64,000 bases of DNA from positions 248,001 through 312,000 of the forward strand of contig NZ_JACZCS010000008.1 of the NCBI RefSeq assembly GCF_014904745.1, read 5' to 3'. Source of the stretch: Oricola nitratireducens. GTDB lineage: Bacteria > Pseudomonadota > Alphaproteobacteria > Rhizobiales > Rhizobiaceae. Within the stretch, counting starts at the first letter, position 1; each line of letters starts with the position of its first letter. Both the position numbers and the translations under genes were made by a program. Below the pieces are notes generated by a model. That model was not told where the DNA came from. It did not search any database and was given only the letters and a program-made list of their open reading frames with translations. Of this stretch, positions 1-8,489 are shown in pieces.

Positions 1-345
1 ACCGATCCGATCCAAGTGACCTCGCTGATGTATGAGGATATCTTCATGCTGAAGCTGAGGGTGGAGCGCCTGAACGGCGCGCGCACCTTCAGCCAGAAAC
101 CGAAAAGCCGCTGCCACCACGTCCTGTCGCGCCCCTATGTCGACGAGATGGACAATGAGGCGGGCCGTTACGTCACGACCACCTTCATGCATTATGTTGA
201 AACGAGGCTGGACGATCAGTTCCTGCTGGCGCTGACCGCGCGCCACGAACTGGCTCTGGTGGACGGAAAGATCATGATCGCCAACAAGCGGGTGGACATC
301 CTCAACTGCGACGCCGCCTTCGGCAATATCCAGCTGCTGCCATGA
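1..345 (+). CDS. Aromatic-ring-hydroxylating dioxygenase small (beta) subunit, 5'-truncated by window edge
   Basis: The reading frame is open from base 1, so the N-terminus lies outside the window; the GTG at 16 is internal. The visible ~114 residues match the C-terminal half of the ring-hydroxylating beta family: a YEDIFMLKLRVERL segment, then the curved-sheet region with YVTTTFMHYVETRLDD, and a closing segment with KRVDILNCDAAFG. Beta subunits are structural partners of a Rieske alpha subunit, which must be encoded upstream. The stop overlaps the next start (ATGA), so it is co-translated with the acyl-CoA ligase. This places a dioxygenase at the head of the CoA-dependent degradation operon. 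Confidence 0.8.
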   Translation, partial: TDPIQVTSLMYEDIFMLKLRVERLNGARTFSQKPKSRCHHVLSRPYVDEMDNEAGRYVTTTFMHYVETRLDDQFLLALTARHELALVDGKIMIANKRVDILNCDAAFGNIQLLP

Positions 346-1967
346 TCGTTTCCGACGTCGAGACCGTGCATGCGGCGTTCGCCGCTGCGGCGGCACGCTG
401 GCCGGGCCGCGAGATGCTTAATATCCTGCCGGAAACCGCCGCGATCTATGACATCGAGGCGGGTGCGTTGACCTATAAGGCTGCGGAGCGGGAAGTCGAT
501 GCGCTGGCCGATTCGCTCGCCGCCGCCGGGTACGGAACCGGACACCGGGTGATGTTGCTGCTCGAAAACCGGCCGTCGTTCTTCCTGTGGTGGCTCGCGC
601 TCAACCGGCTCGGCGCCTCGGCAGTGCCCGTCAACCCGGATTTGCGGGAAGCAGAACTGACTTACATGATCGGCCATGCCGAGCCGGTGCTGGCCGTTGT
701 CTTGCCGGGGCGGGTCGAGAGCCTGACTGACGCGGCGAAAATTGCGGGCATCGACATGCCGGCGATCGCTCCCGGCGAAGAACTTCCGCGTCCGCGCGCG
801 GACGCAAGGATCGCGCTGCGCGACGGGCCGGCCCGCGATGCGGAGGCAGCGCTTCTCTACACGTCGGGCACGACCGGGCAGCCGAAGGGCTGCATCCTGA
901 CCAACACCTATTTTCTGATGGCTGGGCGCTGGTACGCCGGGGCCGGCGGCCTCTGCGCCTTGAATGACGACGGCGAGCGGATGATCACGCCGCTGCCGAT
1001 CTTTCACATGAACGCGATGGCCTATTCCTTCATGGCGATGATCGCCGTCGGAGGATGCCTGACAGTGCTCGACCGGTTCCATCCGCGCAGCTGGTGGAGA
1101 AACGTGCGCGACAGCGGCGCGACCTGCCTGCACTATCTCGGCGTCATGCCGTCGATGCTGATGGGCGCAGAACCATCTGAGGCCGATCGCGACCACAAAG
1201 CGTGTTTCGGTTTCGGCGCGGGCGTCGATCCGAAACTGCACGCGGCGTTCGAGGAGCGTTTCGGCTTCCCGCTGGTCGAGGCCTGGGCGATGACCGAGAC
1301 CGGTGCGGGTGCGGTGATCTGCGCCAACCGGCTGCCACGGCGTGTCGGCGAAAGTTGTCTCGGTCGTCCCGGCCCAGACCTGGAAATCCGCATCGTCGAC
1401 GAGGCCGGAAACGACACTAACGGCGCGCCTGGAGAACTACTTGTGCGCCATACCGGCGACGATCCGCGGTTGGGTTTCTTCGCGGGTTATTTCAAGAATG
1501 CCGAGGCGACAGACGAGGCGTGGGCAGGTGGCTGGTTCCATACCGGCGACGTCGTGCGCCAGGAGGCGGACGGTTCTATGTTTTTCGTCGACCGCAAAAA
1601 GAACGTCATCCGCCGTTCGGGCGAGAATATCGCCGCCGTCGAGGTGGAGAGCGCGCTGATGCGCCATCCCGCCGTTACCGCCGCTGCCGTGGCGGCTGTG
1701 CCGGACGCGGTGCGCGGCGACGAGGTTTTTGCCTGTCTTGTCGTGGATCGCGACGCGACGCCGGAACTGGCGCAGGAGATTGCCAACTGGTGTCTGACCC
1801 AATTGGCCTACTACAAGGCGCCGGGCTTTATCGCCTTCGTTGACGAACTGCCGCTAACCGCGACACAGAAGATCCAGCGCGGTGTGTTGAAGACGCTGGC
1901 GGCCGAACTCGTCGACGGTCCGGCCACCGTCGATCTGCGGCACATGAAGAAGCGGAGCGCCGCATGA
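342..1967 (+). CDS. Acyl-CoA ligase, AMP-binding (ANL) family
   Basis: A 541-aa ATP-dependent carboxylate-CoA ligase of usual family length. The P-loop-like motif LLYTSGTTGQPKG lies at about residues 170-182, the A5 motif EAWAMTETG near 305-315, the hinge region GWFHTGD...DRKKNVIRRSGENI at about 397-432, and the C-terminal catalytic lysine sits in TATQKIQRG near 505. It should activate an organic acid substrate through an acyl-adenylate. The start overlaps the dioxygenase beta stop by 4 bases and its end overlaps the thiolase-fold gene. The substrate cannot be read from sequence; the context suggests an aromatic or alicyclic acid side chain. Confidence 0.9.
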   Translation: MIVSDVETVHAAFAAAAARWPGREMLNILPETAAIYDIEAGALTYKAAEREVDALADSLAAAGYGTGHRVMLLLENRPSFFLWWLALNRLGASAVPVNPDLREAELTYMIGHAEPVLAVVLPGRVESLTDAAKIAGIDMPAIAPGEELPRPRADARIALRDGPARDAEAALLYTSGTTGQPKGCILTNTYFLMAGRWYAGAGGLCALNDDGERMITPLPIFHMNAMAYSFMAMIAVGGCLTVLDRFHPRSWWRNVRDSGATCLHYLGVMPSMLMGAEPSEADRDHKACFGFGAGVDPKLHAAFEERFGFPLVEAWAMTETGAGAVICANRLPRRVGESCLGRPGPDLEIRIVDEAGNDTNGAPGELLVRHTGDDPRLGFFAGYFKNAEATDEAWAGGWFHTGDVVRQEADGSMFFVDRKKNVIRRSGENIAAVEVESALMRHPAVTAAAVAAVPDAVRGDEVFACLVVDRDATPELAQEIANWCLTQLAYYKAPGFIAFVDELPLTATQKIQRGVLKTLAAELVDGPATVDLRHMKKRSAA

Positions 1968-3133
1968 AGCGTCAGTCCTATGATGGCGTGGTGCTGACGG
2001 CGCCGGTGACGGTGCCCTATGTGCGCTACAGCCAGGAGACGGCGCATTGGTGGATCGCCCGGGCGCTGCGCGGCGCGCTCGACAAGGCGGGTATGAGCCC
2101 GCGCGAACTGGACGGTTTCTCGGTCTCCTCCTTCACGCTGTTTCCCGACACGCCGGTGGGGCTGACGCAGCATCTCGGGCTGACGCTCCGATATCTGGAC
2201 ACGATCCCGATGGGCGGGGCGAGTAGCGTGGTCGCGGCGCGGCGCGCGGCGCGCGCGGTGCAGGCGGGCGATGTGGACGTGGTCGCCTGCGTGGCCGGCG
2301 ACGCCAACCGTATCGACAGCTTCCGCCGGTTGCTGTCGTCGTTCTCGCGTTTTTCGATGGATGCCGCCTATCCCTATGGTTATGGCGGGCCTAACGCCAA
2401 TTTCGCGCTCCTGACCGACGCCTACATGGCCGAATATGGCGCGACGCGCGAGGATTTCGGCCGCATCGCCGTGGCGCAACGCGACAACGCGCTACGCAAC
2501 CCTGATGCCCTGATGAAAAAGCCGCTGACGATGGAGCAGTATCTTTCGGCGCGCCCGGTCTCCGATCCGATCGCGCTGTTCGACTGCGTCATGCCCTGCG
2601 CTGGAGCCGAGGCGTTTCTGGTGATGCGCGAGAACGAGGCCGAGCGCCGAGGACTGCCCTTCGCGCGGCTGGACGGCACAATCGAGCGCCACAACGCGTT
2701 TCCCGACGATCCCATCCAGCTGCGCGGCGGCTGGGCGATGGACGCCGACGAACTCTACGAGATGTCCGGCTGCGCGCCTGGCGACATCGACCTGATGCAG
2801 ACCTATGACGACTATCCTGTCATCTCGATGATGCAATTCGAGGATCTGGGCTTCTGTGCCAAGGGCGAGGGGCCGGCTTTCGTGCGCGGTCACGACCTGA
2901 CGATCGAGGGCGACTTCCCGCACAACACCTCCGGCGGGCAATTGTCTGTCGGACAGGCGGGCGCGGCGGGCGGTTATCTCGGCATGGTCGAGGCGATCCG
3001 CCAGGTGACCGACGAGGCGGGACCGACCCAAGTCAAGGATGCCGCGCGGGCACTGGTGTCCGGTTTCGGGATGATCAACTACGACCGGGGTGTCTGCTCG
3101 GCGGCGGCGATCATCAGCGGGGGCAACGCATGA
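1964..3133 (+). CDS. Thiolase-fold protein (SCP-x/Ltp2-like), probable aldolase or carrier
   Basis: A 389-aa thiolase-superfamily protein. The segment that carries the nucleophilic Cys in true thiolases reads MGGASSVVAARRAAR, with no Cys, and the GHP active-site loop reads NTSGGQLSVGQAGAAGG, so the usual His is Gln. What is known: Ltp2-type proteins have the thiolase fold, lack these residues, work as retro-aldolases in steroid side-chain degradation and need a DUF35 partner. The gene immediately downstream encodes a DUF35 domain, overlapping by 4 bases. I therefore infer a retro-aldolase or acyl-CoA lyase role rather than thiolysis. A non-catalytic lipid-transfer role is the alternative. Confidence 0.75.
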   Translation: MKRQSYDGVVLTAPVTVPYVRYSQETAHWWIARALRGALDKAGMSPRELDGFSVSSFTLFPDTPVGLTQHLGLTLRYLDTIPMGGASSVVAARRAARAVQAGDVDVVACVAGDANRIDSFRRLLSSFSRFSMDAAYPYGYGGPNANFALLTDAYMAEYGATREDFGRIAVAQRDNALRNPDALMKKPLTMEQYLSARPVSDPIALFDCVMPCAGAEAFLVMRENEAERRGLPFARLDGTIERHNAFPDDPIQLRGGWAMDADELYEMSGCAPGDIDLMQTYDDYPVISMMQFEDLGFCAKGEGPAFVRGHDLTIEGDFPHNTSGGQLSVGQAGAAGGYLGMVEAIRQVTDEAGPTQVKDAARALVSGFGMINYDRGVCSAAAIISGGNA

Positions 3134-4377
3134 CCAGCCCGCTGAAACCGCCGAAAAAGAAAGACCCGCAAAAGCGCAGCATCGTGCCGACATTACCGCC
3201 GCTCGGCCGGTCGCGCGCCGCGCTCGGCCTGACGGTGGCGGCAGCCGAAGGGCGGTTCGCCCTGCAACACTGCGCCGAATGCGGCACGGTGCAATATCCG
3301 CCGCGCGACGCCTGCACGCATTGCCTGTCGGTGGAGCTCGACTGGCGCGACACGCCGACCGGCGGCACGGTGATTGCCGAAACGCGCATCCATGCTTCTC
3401 CCGACCCGTATTTTCGCGAGCGCCTGCCGTGGCGGATGGGAACCGTCAAGCTGGATGCCGGCCCGGTGGCATTGGCGCATCTGCATGGCGACGTCGGGCG
3501 CGGCGACCGCGTACGGCTTTCGCTTCATCTCGATAAGGCCGCGCAAGGGGTGATCGTGGCGCTGCCGACCGAAAGGACCGACGTAATGGAAGACGACCCG
3601 TTGATGCGCAGCCTGACCGCGCATCCGCGCCACCGGCGCATCCTGATCACCGATGCCCGCGCGCCGGTGACGCTGCCGCTGATCCATGCCCTGCAGAAGG
3701 CCGGTGCGTCGCACGTCTTTGTCGGCGAGGCCGAGGCGTGGCGGCGCTGGCCCGGCCGCGCCGCGATCGCCGCGCTGGAGAACGTCTCGATCATGCCGCT
3801 GGACGTAACCGACGCCGACAGCCTGCAAAGTCTGGCTGGCGAGATCGGTGGCAAGACCGATATCCTGATCAACACCGCCCGGTTCATTCGCCCCGGCGGC
3901 GTGCTCGGCGGCGACACGGTCTTCGCCCGCGACGAGATGGACGTGAACGTGCTCGGCCTGATGCGGTTGGCGCAAAGCTTTGGCCCCGGCATGGCCGCGC
4001 GGACGGCGGACGGCACGAACAGTGCGGCGGCATTCGTCAACATCCTGTCGGCGCATGCGCTGTCGCCTGATCCCGGCTACGGCGTGTTCGCCGCGTCGCA
4101 GGCAGCGGCGCGCTCGCTGTCGCAGACGCTGCGGGCGGAGTTTTCCCATTCGGGCCTGAGGATGATGAATGTCTATGTCGGCCCGACCGACGACGAGTGG
4201 CACCAGCCGCTGCCGCCGCCCAAGGTGACGCCCGCCGCGCTGGCGCGGTCGATCGTCGACGGGCTGATCGAAGGTCTCGAAGAGGTCTATTGCGGGGACG
4301 TCGCGCGCGATCTCGCCGAGCGCTGGCGGCGCGATCCGGGCGTCCTGGAACGCGAACTGACGGGAGGCGGCGCATGA
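3130..4377 (+). CDS. DUF35 (zinc-ribbon/OB-fold) protein fused to a degenerate SDR domain
   Basis: A 415-aa two-domain protein. Residues ~37-150 are a DUF35 acyl-CoA-associated domain with a CAECG...CTHC zinc ribbon followed by an OB-fold. Residues ~165-400 are an SDR-type Rossmann domain, but the cofactor-binding glycine motif reads LITDARAPVTLPL without the TGxxxGxG glycines, and the catalytic YxxxK reads FAASQ. The SDR half is therefore probably non-catalytic. DUF35 domains pair with thiolase-fold enzymes, which fits the upstream neighbour. It overlaps both neighbours by 4 bases. The fusion may hold a thiolase-fold lyase together with a later dehydrogenase, or be purely structural. Confidence 0.75.
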   Translation: MTSPLKPPKKKDPQKRSIVPTLPPLGRSRAALGLTVAAAEGRFALQHCAECGTVQYPPRDACTHCLSVELDWRDTPTGGTVIAETRIHASPDPYFRERLPWRMGTVKLDAGPVALAHLHGDVGRGDRVRLSLHLDKAAQGVIVALPTERTDVMEDDPLMRSLTAHPRHRRILITDARAPVTLPLIHALQKAGASHVFVGEAEAWRRWPGRAAIAALENVSIMPLDVTDADSLQSLAGEIGGKTDILINTARFIRPGGVLGGDTVFARDEMDVNVLGLMRLAQSFGPGMAARTADGTNSAAAFVNILSAHALSPDPGYGVFAASQAAARSLSQTLRAEFSHSGLRMMNVYVGPTDDEWHQPLPPPKVTPAALARSIVDGLIEGLEEVYCGDVARDLAERWRRDPGVLERELTGGGA

Positions 4378-5153
4378 GCGTTTTGTCCGACATGGCGCTG
4401 GCGCTGGCCAGCGGTTCGGTGCGGGTCGTCGATCTAACCCACCGGCTCGATCCGGACTTTCCCGTCATCATCCTGCCGCCGGAATTCGGCCAATGCGCGC
4501 GGTTCCGCATGGAGGAGGTCTCGGCCTACGACCATCGCGGACCAGCGTGGAAGTGGCACAATCTCACGCTGAACGAACACACCGGCACGCATTTCGACGC
4601 GCCGGTACACTGGATCTCGGGGCGTGACGTGCCGAACGGCGCGGTCGACGAGATCGCGCCGGAGAATTTCGTCGGCCCGGTGGTGGTGATCGATTGTTCC
4701 GAAGGCGCGGCGAAAAACGACGATTTCGAGCTGACGCCGGAGGTCATCGAGGCCTGGGAAGCCGAGCACGGGCCGATCCCGGAAGGCGCGTGGGTTCTGA
4801 TGCGCACCGACTGGTCGAAGCGTGAGCCAATCGACTATCTGAACATGCAAGAGGACGGCCCGCATTCGCCGGGTCCGACGCCGGAGGCGGTCAAGGCGCT
4901 GCTGGAGCGCGGCATAAGGGGCTTCGGCGCCGAGACGGTCGGCACGGATGCGGGGCAGGGGTCGCACTATACGCCGCCCTATCCGGCGCATTATTTCCTG
5001 CACGGGGCCGGGAAATTCGGGCTGCAATGCCTCACCAATCTCGACCAACTGCCGCCGACCGGCGCGATCCTCATCGCCGCGCCGCTGAAGATCAGGGGCG
5101 GCACCGGCAGCCCGTTGCGCGTGCTGGCGCTCGTTCCCGGAAAAGCCTCATGA
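4374..5153 (+). CDS. Cyclase-family metal-dependent hydrolase (kynurenine-formamidase-like)
   Basis: A 259-aa protein of the PF04199 cyclase family. The metal-binding signature is HTGTHFDAPVHW, starting near residue 64. The ATG at 4374 overlaps the previous stop (ATGA) and gives a protein of usual length; an upstream in-frame extension lies inside the preceding gene and is not needed. Family members hydrolyse amides, lactones or cyclic substrates with Mn or Zn. In this operon a ring-opening or ester hydrolysis step on a CoA-pathway intermediate is possible. Substrate unknown. Confidence 0.82.
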   Translation: MSVLSDMALALASGSVRVVDLTHRLDPDFPVIILPPEFGQCARFRMEEVSAYDHRGPAWKWHNLTLNEHTGTHFDAPVHWISGRDVPNGAVDEIAPENFVGPVVVIDCSEGAAKNDDFELTPEVIEAWEAEHGPIPEGAWVLMRTDWSKREPIDYLNMQEDGPHSPGPTPEAVKALLERGIRGFGAETVGTDAGQGSHYTPPYPAHYFLHGAGKFGLQCLTNLDQLPPTGAILIAAPLKIRGGTGSPLRVLALVPGKAS

Positions 5154-5875
5154 CCGAATACACAGCTCTCATCACCGGGGGCAGCAAGGGCATCGGCGCC
5201 GATCTCGGACAGCGCCTGCTGGAGCGCGGCTACCGGGTGATCTCGCTGGCGCGCCACGTTCCCGACTGGTCGCATGACAATCTGGAACATGTCGCCGTCG
5301 ACCTGCTCGACGCAGCGGCCGTCGCCGAGGTCGCCGCCGACATCGCCTCTCGTCACGAGGTCACGCATCTGGTCCACAATGCCGGGCTGATCTGGCCGAA
5401 CCTGATCGAGGACGCCAAGCCAGAGGACATCGCGGGCCTGGCGCAACTGCATCTGGGCTCGGCGTTGACGCTGGTGCAGGCCTGCCTGCCGGCGATGAAG
5501 GCGCGGAATTTCGGACGGGTGATGTTCAACGGCTCGCGGGCGGCGCTCGGCGTTCCGACTCGTACCGCCTATTCGGCGACTAAGGCCGGGATGGTCGGCA
5601 TGGCGCGGACATGGGCGCTGGAACTTGCGCCGCACGGCATCACCGTCAATGTCGTCGCTCCGGGGCCGATCCTGACCGACAATTTCTGGGGCATAATCCC
5701 GAAGGGAAGCGAGCGCGAGACGGAGCTCGCAAAGCGCATCCCGGTCGGCCGGCTCGGCACGGTCGAGGACGTGACCAATGCGTTTCTGTTCTTCTGCGAT
5801 CCGGCCAACAGCTTCGTCACAGGCCAGACGCTCTATGTCTGCGGCGGCGCCAGTATCGGCAGCGTCACGCTCTGA
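5150..5875 (+). CDS. Short-chain dehydrogenase/reductase (SDR)
   Basis: A 241-aa classical SDR with TGGSKGIG cofactor motif at residues ~9-16, NNAG-equivalent VHNAG near 80, and catalytic YSATKAG near 143 with the Tyr and Lys intact. The C-terminal substrate loop region VAPGPILTDNFW is typical. The start ATG at 5150 overlaps the cyclase stop. It is the last gene of the plus-strand operon. In contrast to the degenerate SDR domain two genes upstream, this one should be active, probably oxidising or reducing a hydroxy/keto intermediate of the same pathway. Confidence 0.85.
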   Translation: MTEYTALITGGSKGIGADLGQRLLERGYRVISLARHVPDWSHDNLEHVAVDLLDAAAVAEVAADIASRHEVTHLVHNAGLIWPNLIEDAKPEDIAGLAQLHLGSALTLVQACLPAMKARNFGRVMFNGSRAALGVPTRTAYSATKAGMVGMARTWALELAPHGITVNVVAPGPILTDNFWGIIPKGSERETELAKRIPVGRLGTVEDVTNAFLFFCDPANSFVTGQTLYVCGGASIGSVTL

Positions 5876-5917
5876 CCAGGCGAGCGCCGCCAACGCCGCA
5901 GGGCTTCTGATTTTAGA

Positions 5918-6967
5918 TTACTGTTCTTGAAAACCAGCGGGCGCAGATATGTCGATGACGACTTTTCCGACGCGTCCGGGATGTTCCAGCCGCGCAAATG
6001 CATCGTTCACGCGATCCAGCGGGTAGACGCTATCGATATGCGGGGCAAACCGGCCGGCCTCGAATGCCCGCACGAGGCGGCGAAACTCTTCCAGGTTGCC
6101 CATGGTCGAACCGTGCACCGACAACTGGCGGATGAAAAGCCGCTGCAATTCGGCGGAAGGATTTCCGCCGGTCGTGGCGCCGCAGGTCACGATATGGCCG
6201 CCGCGCGCCGTGCAGCGCAAGGACTGCCCCCAAGTCGCCTCTCCGACATTGTCGATGACGATGTCCGCGCCTTCACCGCCGGTGTGTTGCATGACGGTAT
6301 CGACGACTTTTTCGGTCTTGTAGTCGATCACGTGATCGACGCCCGTGGCTCGGAAATGCGCCGTCTTTTCAGCGCCGGAAGTCGTGACGATGACACGGGC
6401 GCCAGCGACGAGAGCCAGCTGCGCGGCGGCGTGTGAGACGCCGCCCCCCGCTCCGACGATCAGGACGACGCTGCCCGGGTCAATGGTCGCCTTGCCGAAG
6501 ATCATGCGCCAGGCGGTCAGATAAGCGACGCCCAGAGCCGCGGCCTGGTGAACATCCGTCTCCGGCGGCACTTTTCTCAGCGACGCTTCGGGCAGGGTGA
6601 CGAATTCGGCGAAGGTCCCGTCCCGATGTTCGCCGAGGACACGTGCCGAGGTGCAAAGCGGCTGGTTTCCGGCCAGACAATGGCGGCAGGTCCCGCAAAA
6701 TTCGTAGGGATACAGGATCACGCGCTCGCCCTTCCGGAACGTCGACCTGGCATCGGTCTCCTCGATCTCGCCGATGCCATCGACTCCCATGATTTGCGGC
6801 AGGGCGTGGGTGATGCCCGCGCCATTGTCGCGCATGTAGAGATCCACACGGTTGACGGATGCGGCCAGCATGCGCACCAGCGCCCAACCCTGCGGCCGGT
6901 GCGGCCGGTCCACGTCCGTTACCGCGACGCCGTCAGCGCCGCGTCTATGCAATATCGCCGCTTTCAT
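5918..6967 (-). CDS. Zinc-binding MDR-family alcohol dehydrogenase / quinone-oxidoreductase-like
   Basis: A 349-aa medium-chain dehydrogenase/reductase. The N-terminal GroES-like domain carries a structural-zinc loop FCGTCRHC followed by a further Cys, and the Rossmann motif GAGGGVSHAAAQLAL sits in the second half. I chose the ATG at 6967 because a GGGAGAG Shine-Dalgarno lies just upstream; the frame remains open for 28 more codons without family similarity. A palindrome lies directly upstream of the ribosome site. It is the downstream member of a minus-strand pair with the PLP enzyme. NAD(P)H-dependent alcohol or enone oxidoreduction is expected; substrate unknown. Confidence 0.85.
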   Translation of the reverse strand: MKAAILHRRGADGVAVTDVDRPHRPQGWALVRMLAASVNRVDLYMRDNGAGITHALPQIMGVDGIGEIEETDARSTFRKGERVILYPYEFCGTCRHCLAGNQPLCTSARVLGEHRDGTFAEFVTLPEASLRKVPPETDVHQAAALGVAYLTAWRMIFGKATIDPGSVVLIVGAGGGVSHAAAQLALVAGARVIVTTSGAEKTAHFRATGVDHVIDYKTEKVVDTVMQHTGGEGADIVIDNVGEATWGQSLRCTARGGHIVTCGATTGGNPSAELQRLFIRQLSVHGSTMGNLEEFRRLVRAFEAGRFAPHIDSVYPLDRVNDAFARLEHPGRVGKVVIDISAPAGFQEQ

Positions 6968-6979
6968 ACGTCTCTCCCG

Positions 6980-6994
6980 GACAATCGAATTGTC
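6980..6994. promoter_or_regulatory. Perfect palindrome upstream of MDR dehydrogenase (candidate operator)
   Basis: GACAAT-CGA-ATTGTC: two perfect 6-base arms separated by 3 bases, ending 13 bases before the ATG at 6967 and abutting the Shine-Dalgarno. Such a position would let a repressor block transcription start. Which regulator binds is not shown by the sequence; the nearby FCD-GntR protein is one candidate. Confidence 0.4.
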
Positions 6995-7097
6995 AGCCCG
7001 ATGGCTTCGCCGATGATTTCGCTTCTTCGCACAATGGTGCTCATTTTTCACGATTTTCAGCGCTTGCTCGGGATTCGGGGGATCGTTGCCGATCCCG

Positions 7098-8240
7098 TTA
7101 CGGGAGGCGTTTTACCGGTCTGCCCCCCAGCACATCGATGAGCGCATCGGTTGCGTCGGAGCTGGTCATCACGCCGGGGGAAAGACGCAGGATCGGTCCG
7201 CGGCTGTCGGCGTAAAGGTCTTCGCGCCGGAGCGCTTCGAGAGTTTGTTCCGCAGACCCGGCGGAGGCTAGTTTCAGCATGACGCTACCGCCGCGCTCGG
7301 CTTCGGCGCGCGGGGTGATGAGGTGGAAGCCAAGATCGTCTGCCGCGGCGATCAGGCGGTGCGTGAGTTCGCGATTATGCGTGAGGATCTCGGTCTTGTC
7401 GGCCTGTGCGTGCCACCGAAGCGCGGGCACCGTTGCGGCAGCGGAGACAATGCCCGGCGTACCATTGTCGAAGCGCCGGATATCGGGCGCGAAATCGAAG
7501 CGGTCCAGGTCCCAGTTGAAGGGATCGTCCTGGCTGAACCAGCCGCGCAGTTCCGGCCTGCATTCGCCAATCAGGTCCGGACGTAGATAAAGCATGCCGG
7601 CGCCGGGCGTCCCGCACATCCATTTGAGGCTGGTCGAAACCGCGAAGTCGACCACCGGCTTTTGGACCGAAAACGGCAGCAGGCCCGCCGCCTGCGTGAT
7701 ATCGACACCGACGAGGCTCCCCATGGCGCGGGCGTGATCCGCCAACGCCTCGACATCCACTTTGTGCGACGAGGTGGAACTGACCCATGTCACCAGGGCG
7801 AGCGCGACGTCGCGATCCCACTGGGCAATCATGTCTTCGTCCGCGACCCATGATGCGCCCTGCCGCATCGCCACGGTGTCGAGGGTGAATCCCAGCCGCT
7901 CCTGAAGGCCGGTGAGCAGGAAATGGTTCGACGGGAAGCAGTCGGCGGCGACGAGCACGCGCCGGCCGCGCAGATAGTTTTCCGGCAACGCCGTCATCAG
8001 CATATGCAGGCCCTGCGTGACGTTTTCGCAGGTCGTCGTCGTGCCCTCGGCGGCGCCGATCAAGTCGCGCCAGAGGTCGATAAACTCCGTGCGCTGACCG
8101 AGCAGGTAGCCCCATTGATCGTCGTTTGCTGTCCCCCAGACCGCAGCGAACTCGGCCATTGCCGCCGCCAGGTCCGCCGCCTTGTCGGGATACTGGCCGA
8201 TCGAATGGTAGAGGAAATATCCGTTGTTCTGGTCGGGCAT
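7098..8240 (-). CDS. Kynureninase-like class V aminotransferase-fold PLP enzyme
   Basis: A 380-aa fold-type I PLP protein of the class V group. The Schiff-base lysine is K206 in STSLKWMCGTPG, preceded by the cofactor aspartate in SLVGVDITQAAG. The SLGWFSQ-like region GWFSQDDPFNWD resembles kynureninase. The ATG at 8240 is favoured because AGGA lies upstream; 39 further in-frame codons have no family similarity and run into the regulatory region. Possible roles are kynureninase-type C-C cleavage, desulfuration or transamination. It is divergent from the GntR regulator, which suggests control by it. Confidence 0.78.
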   Translation of the reverse strand: MPDQNNGYFLYHSIGQYPDKAADLAAAMAEFAAVWGTANDDQWGYLLGQRTEFIDLWRDLIGAAEGTTTTCENVTQGLHMLMTALPENYLRGRRVLVAADCFPSNHFLLTGLQERLGFTLDTVAMRQGASWVADEDMIAQWDRDVALALVTWVSSTSSHKVDVEALADHARAMGSLVGVDITQAAGLLPFSVQKPVVDFAVSTSLKWMCGTPGAGMLYLRPDLIGECRPELRGWFSQDDPFNWDLDRFDFAPDIRRFDNGTPGIVSAAATVPALRWHAQADKTEILTHNRELTHRLIAAADDLGFHLITPRAEAERGGSVMLKLASAGSAEQTLEALRREDLYADSRGPILRLSPGVMTSSDATDALIDVLGGRPVKRLP

Positions 8241-8341
8241 ATGCAATCCTGCGGACGTTTGAGCCGGACCCAGCGCTAGCCGTGATCCTTGTATTTCGTG
8301 TTGCGGACTCAGGTTGTGAGTTGACGCATTCACATGCGTAT

Positions 8342-8349
8342 CGTATACG
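8342..8349. promoter_or_regulatory. Candidate GntR operator 1
   Basis: The palindrome CGTATACG in the context ATCGTATACGG lies between the divergent PLP-enzyme and GntR genes. The GT-AT-AC core is of the kind bound by FadR-group GntR proteins. A second copy lies 97 bases away, closer to the regulator start. Confidence 0.5.
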
Positions 8350-8438
8350 GAATTCAAGGTACTTCAAGCTTAAAGGAAACCTTGAGTGCGAAAAAGAAGC
8401 GCTTCCGTCTGCATGGCAGCCGTGACACGATCAATTTT

Positions 8439-8446
8439 CGTATACG
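8439..8446. promoter_or_regulatory. Candidate GntR operator 2
   Basis: The second CGTATACG palindrome, in TTTTCGTATACGATTCC, lies about 45 bases before the GntR start at 8490. The repeat of an exact 8-base palindrome in one 250-base divergent promoter region supports autoregulation. Confidence 0.5.
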
Positions 8447-8489
8447 ATTCCCCTTGCGCTATTGTCGCACTTCTCCTTCAGGTCCGGTC

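Noticed and set aside
1964-3133. Acetyl-CoA acetyltransferase (true thiolase)
   Set aside because: The nucleophilic Cys and active-site His are both absent.
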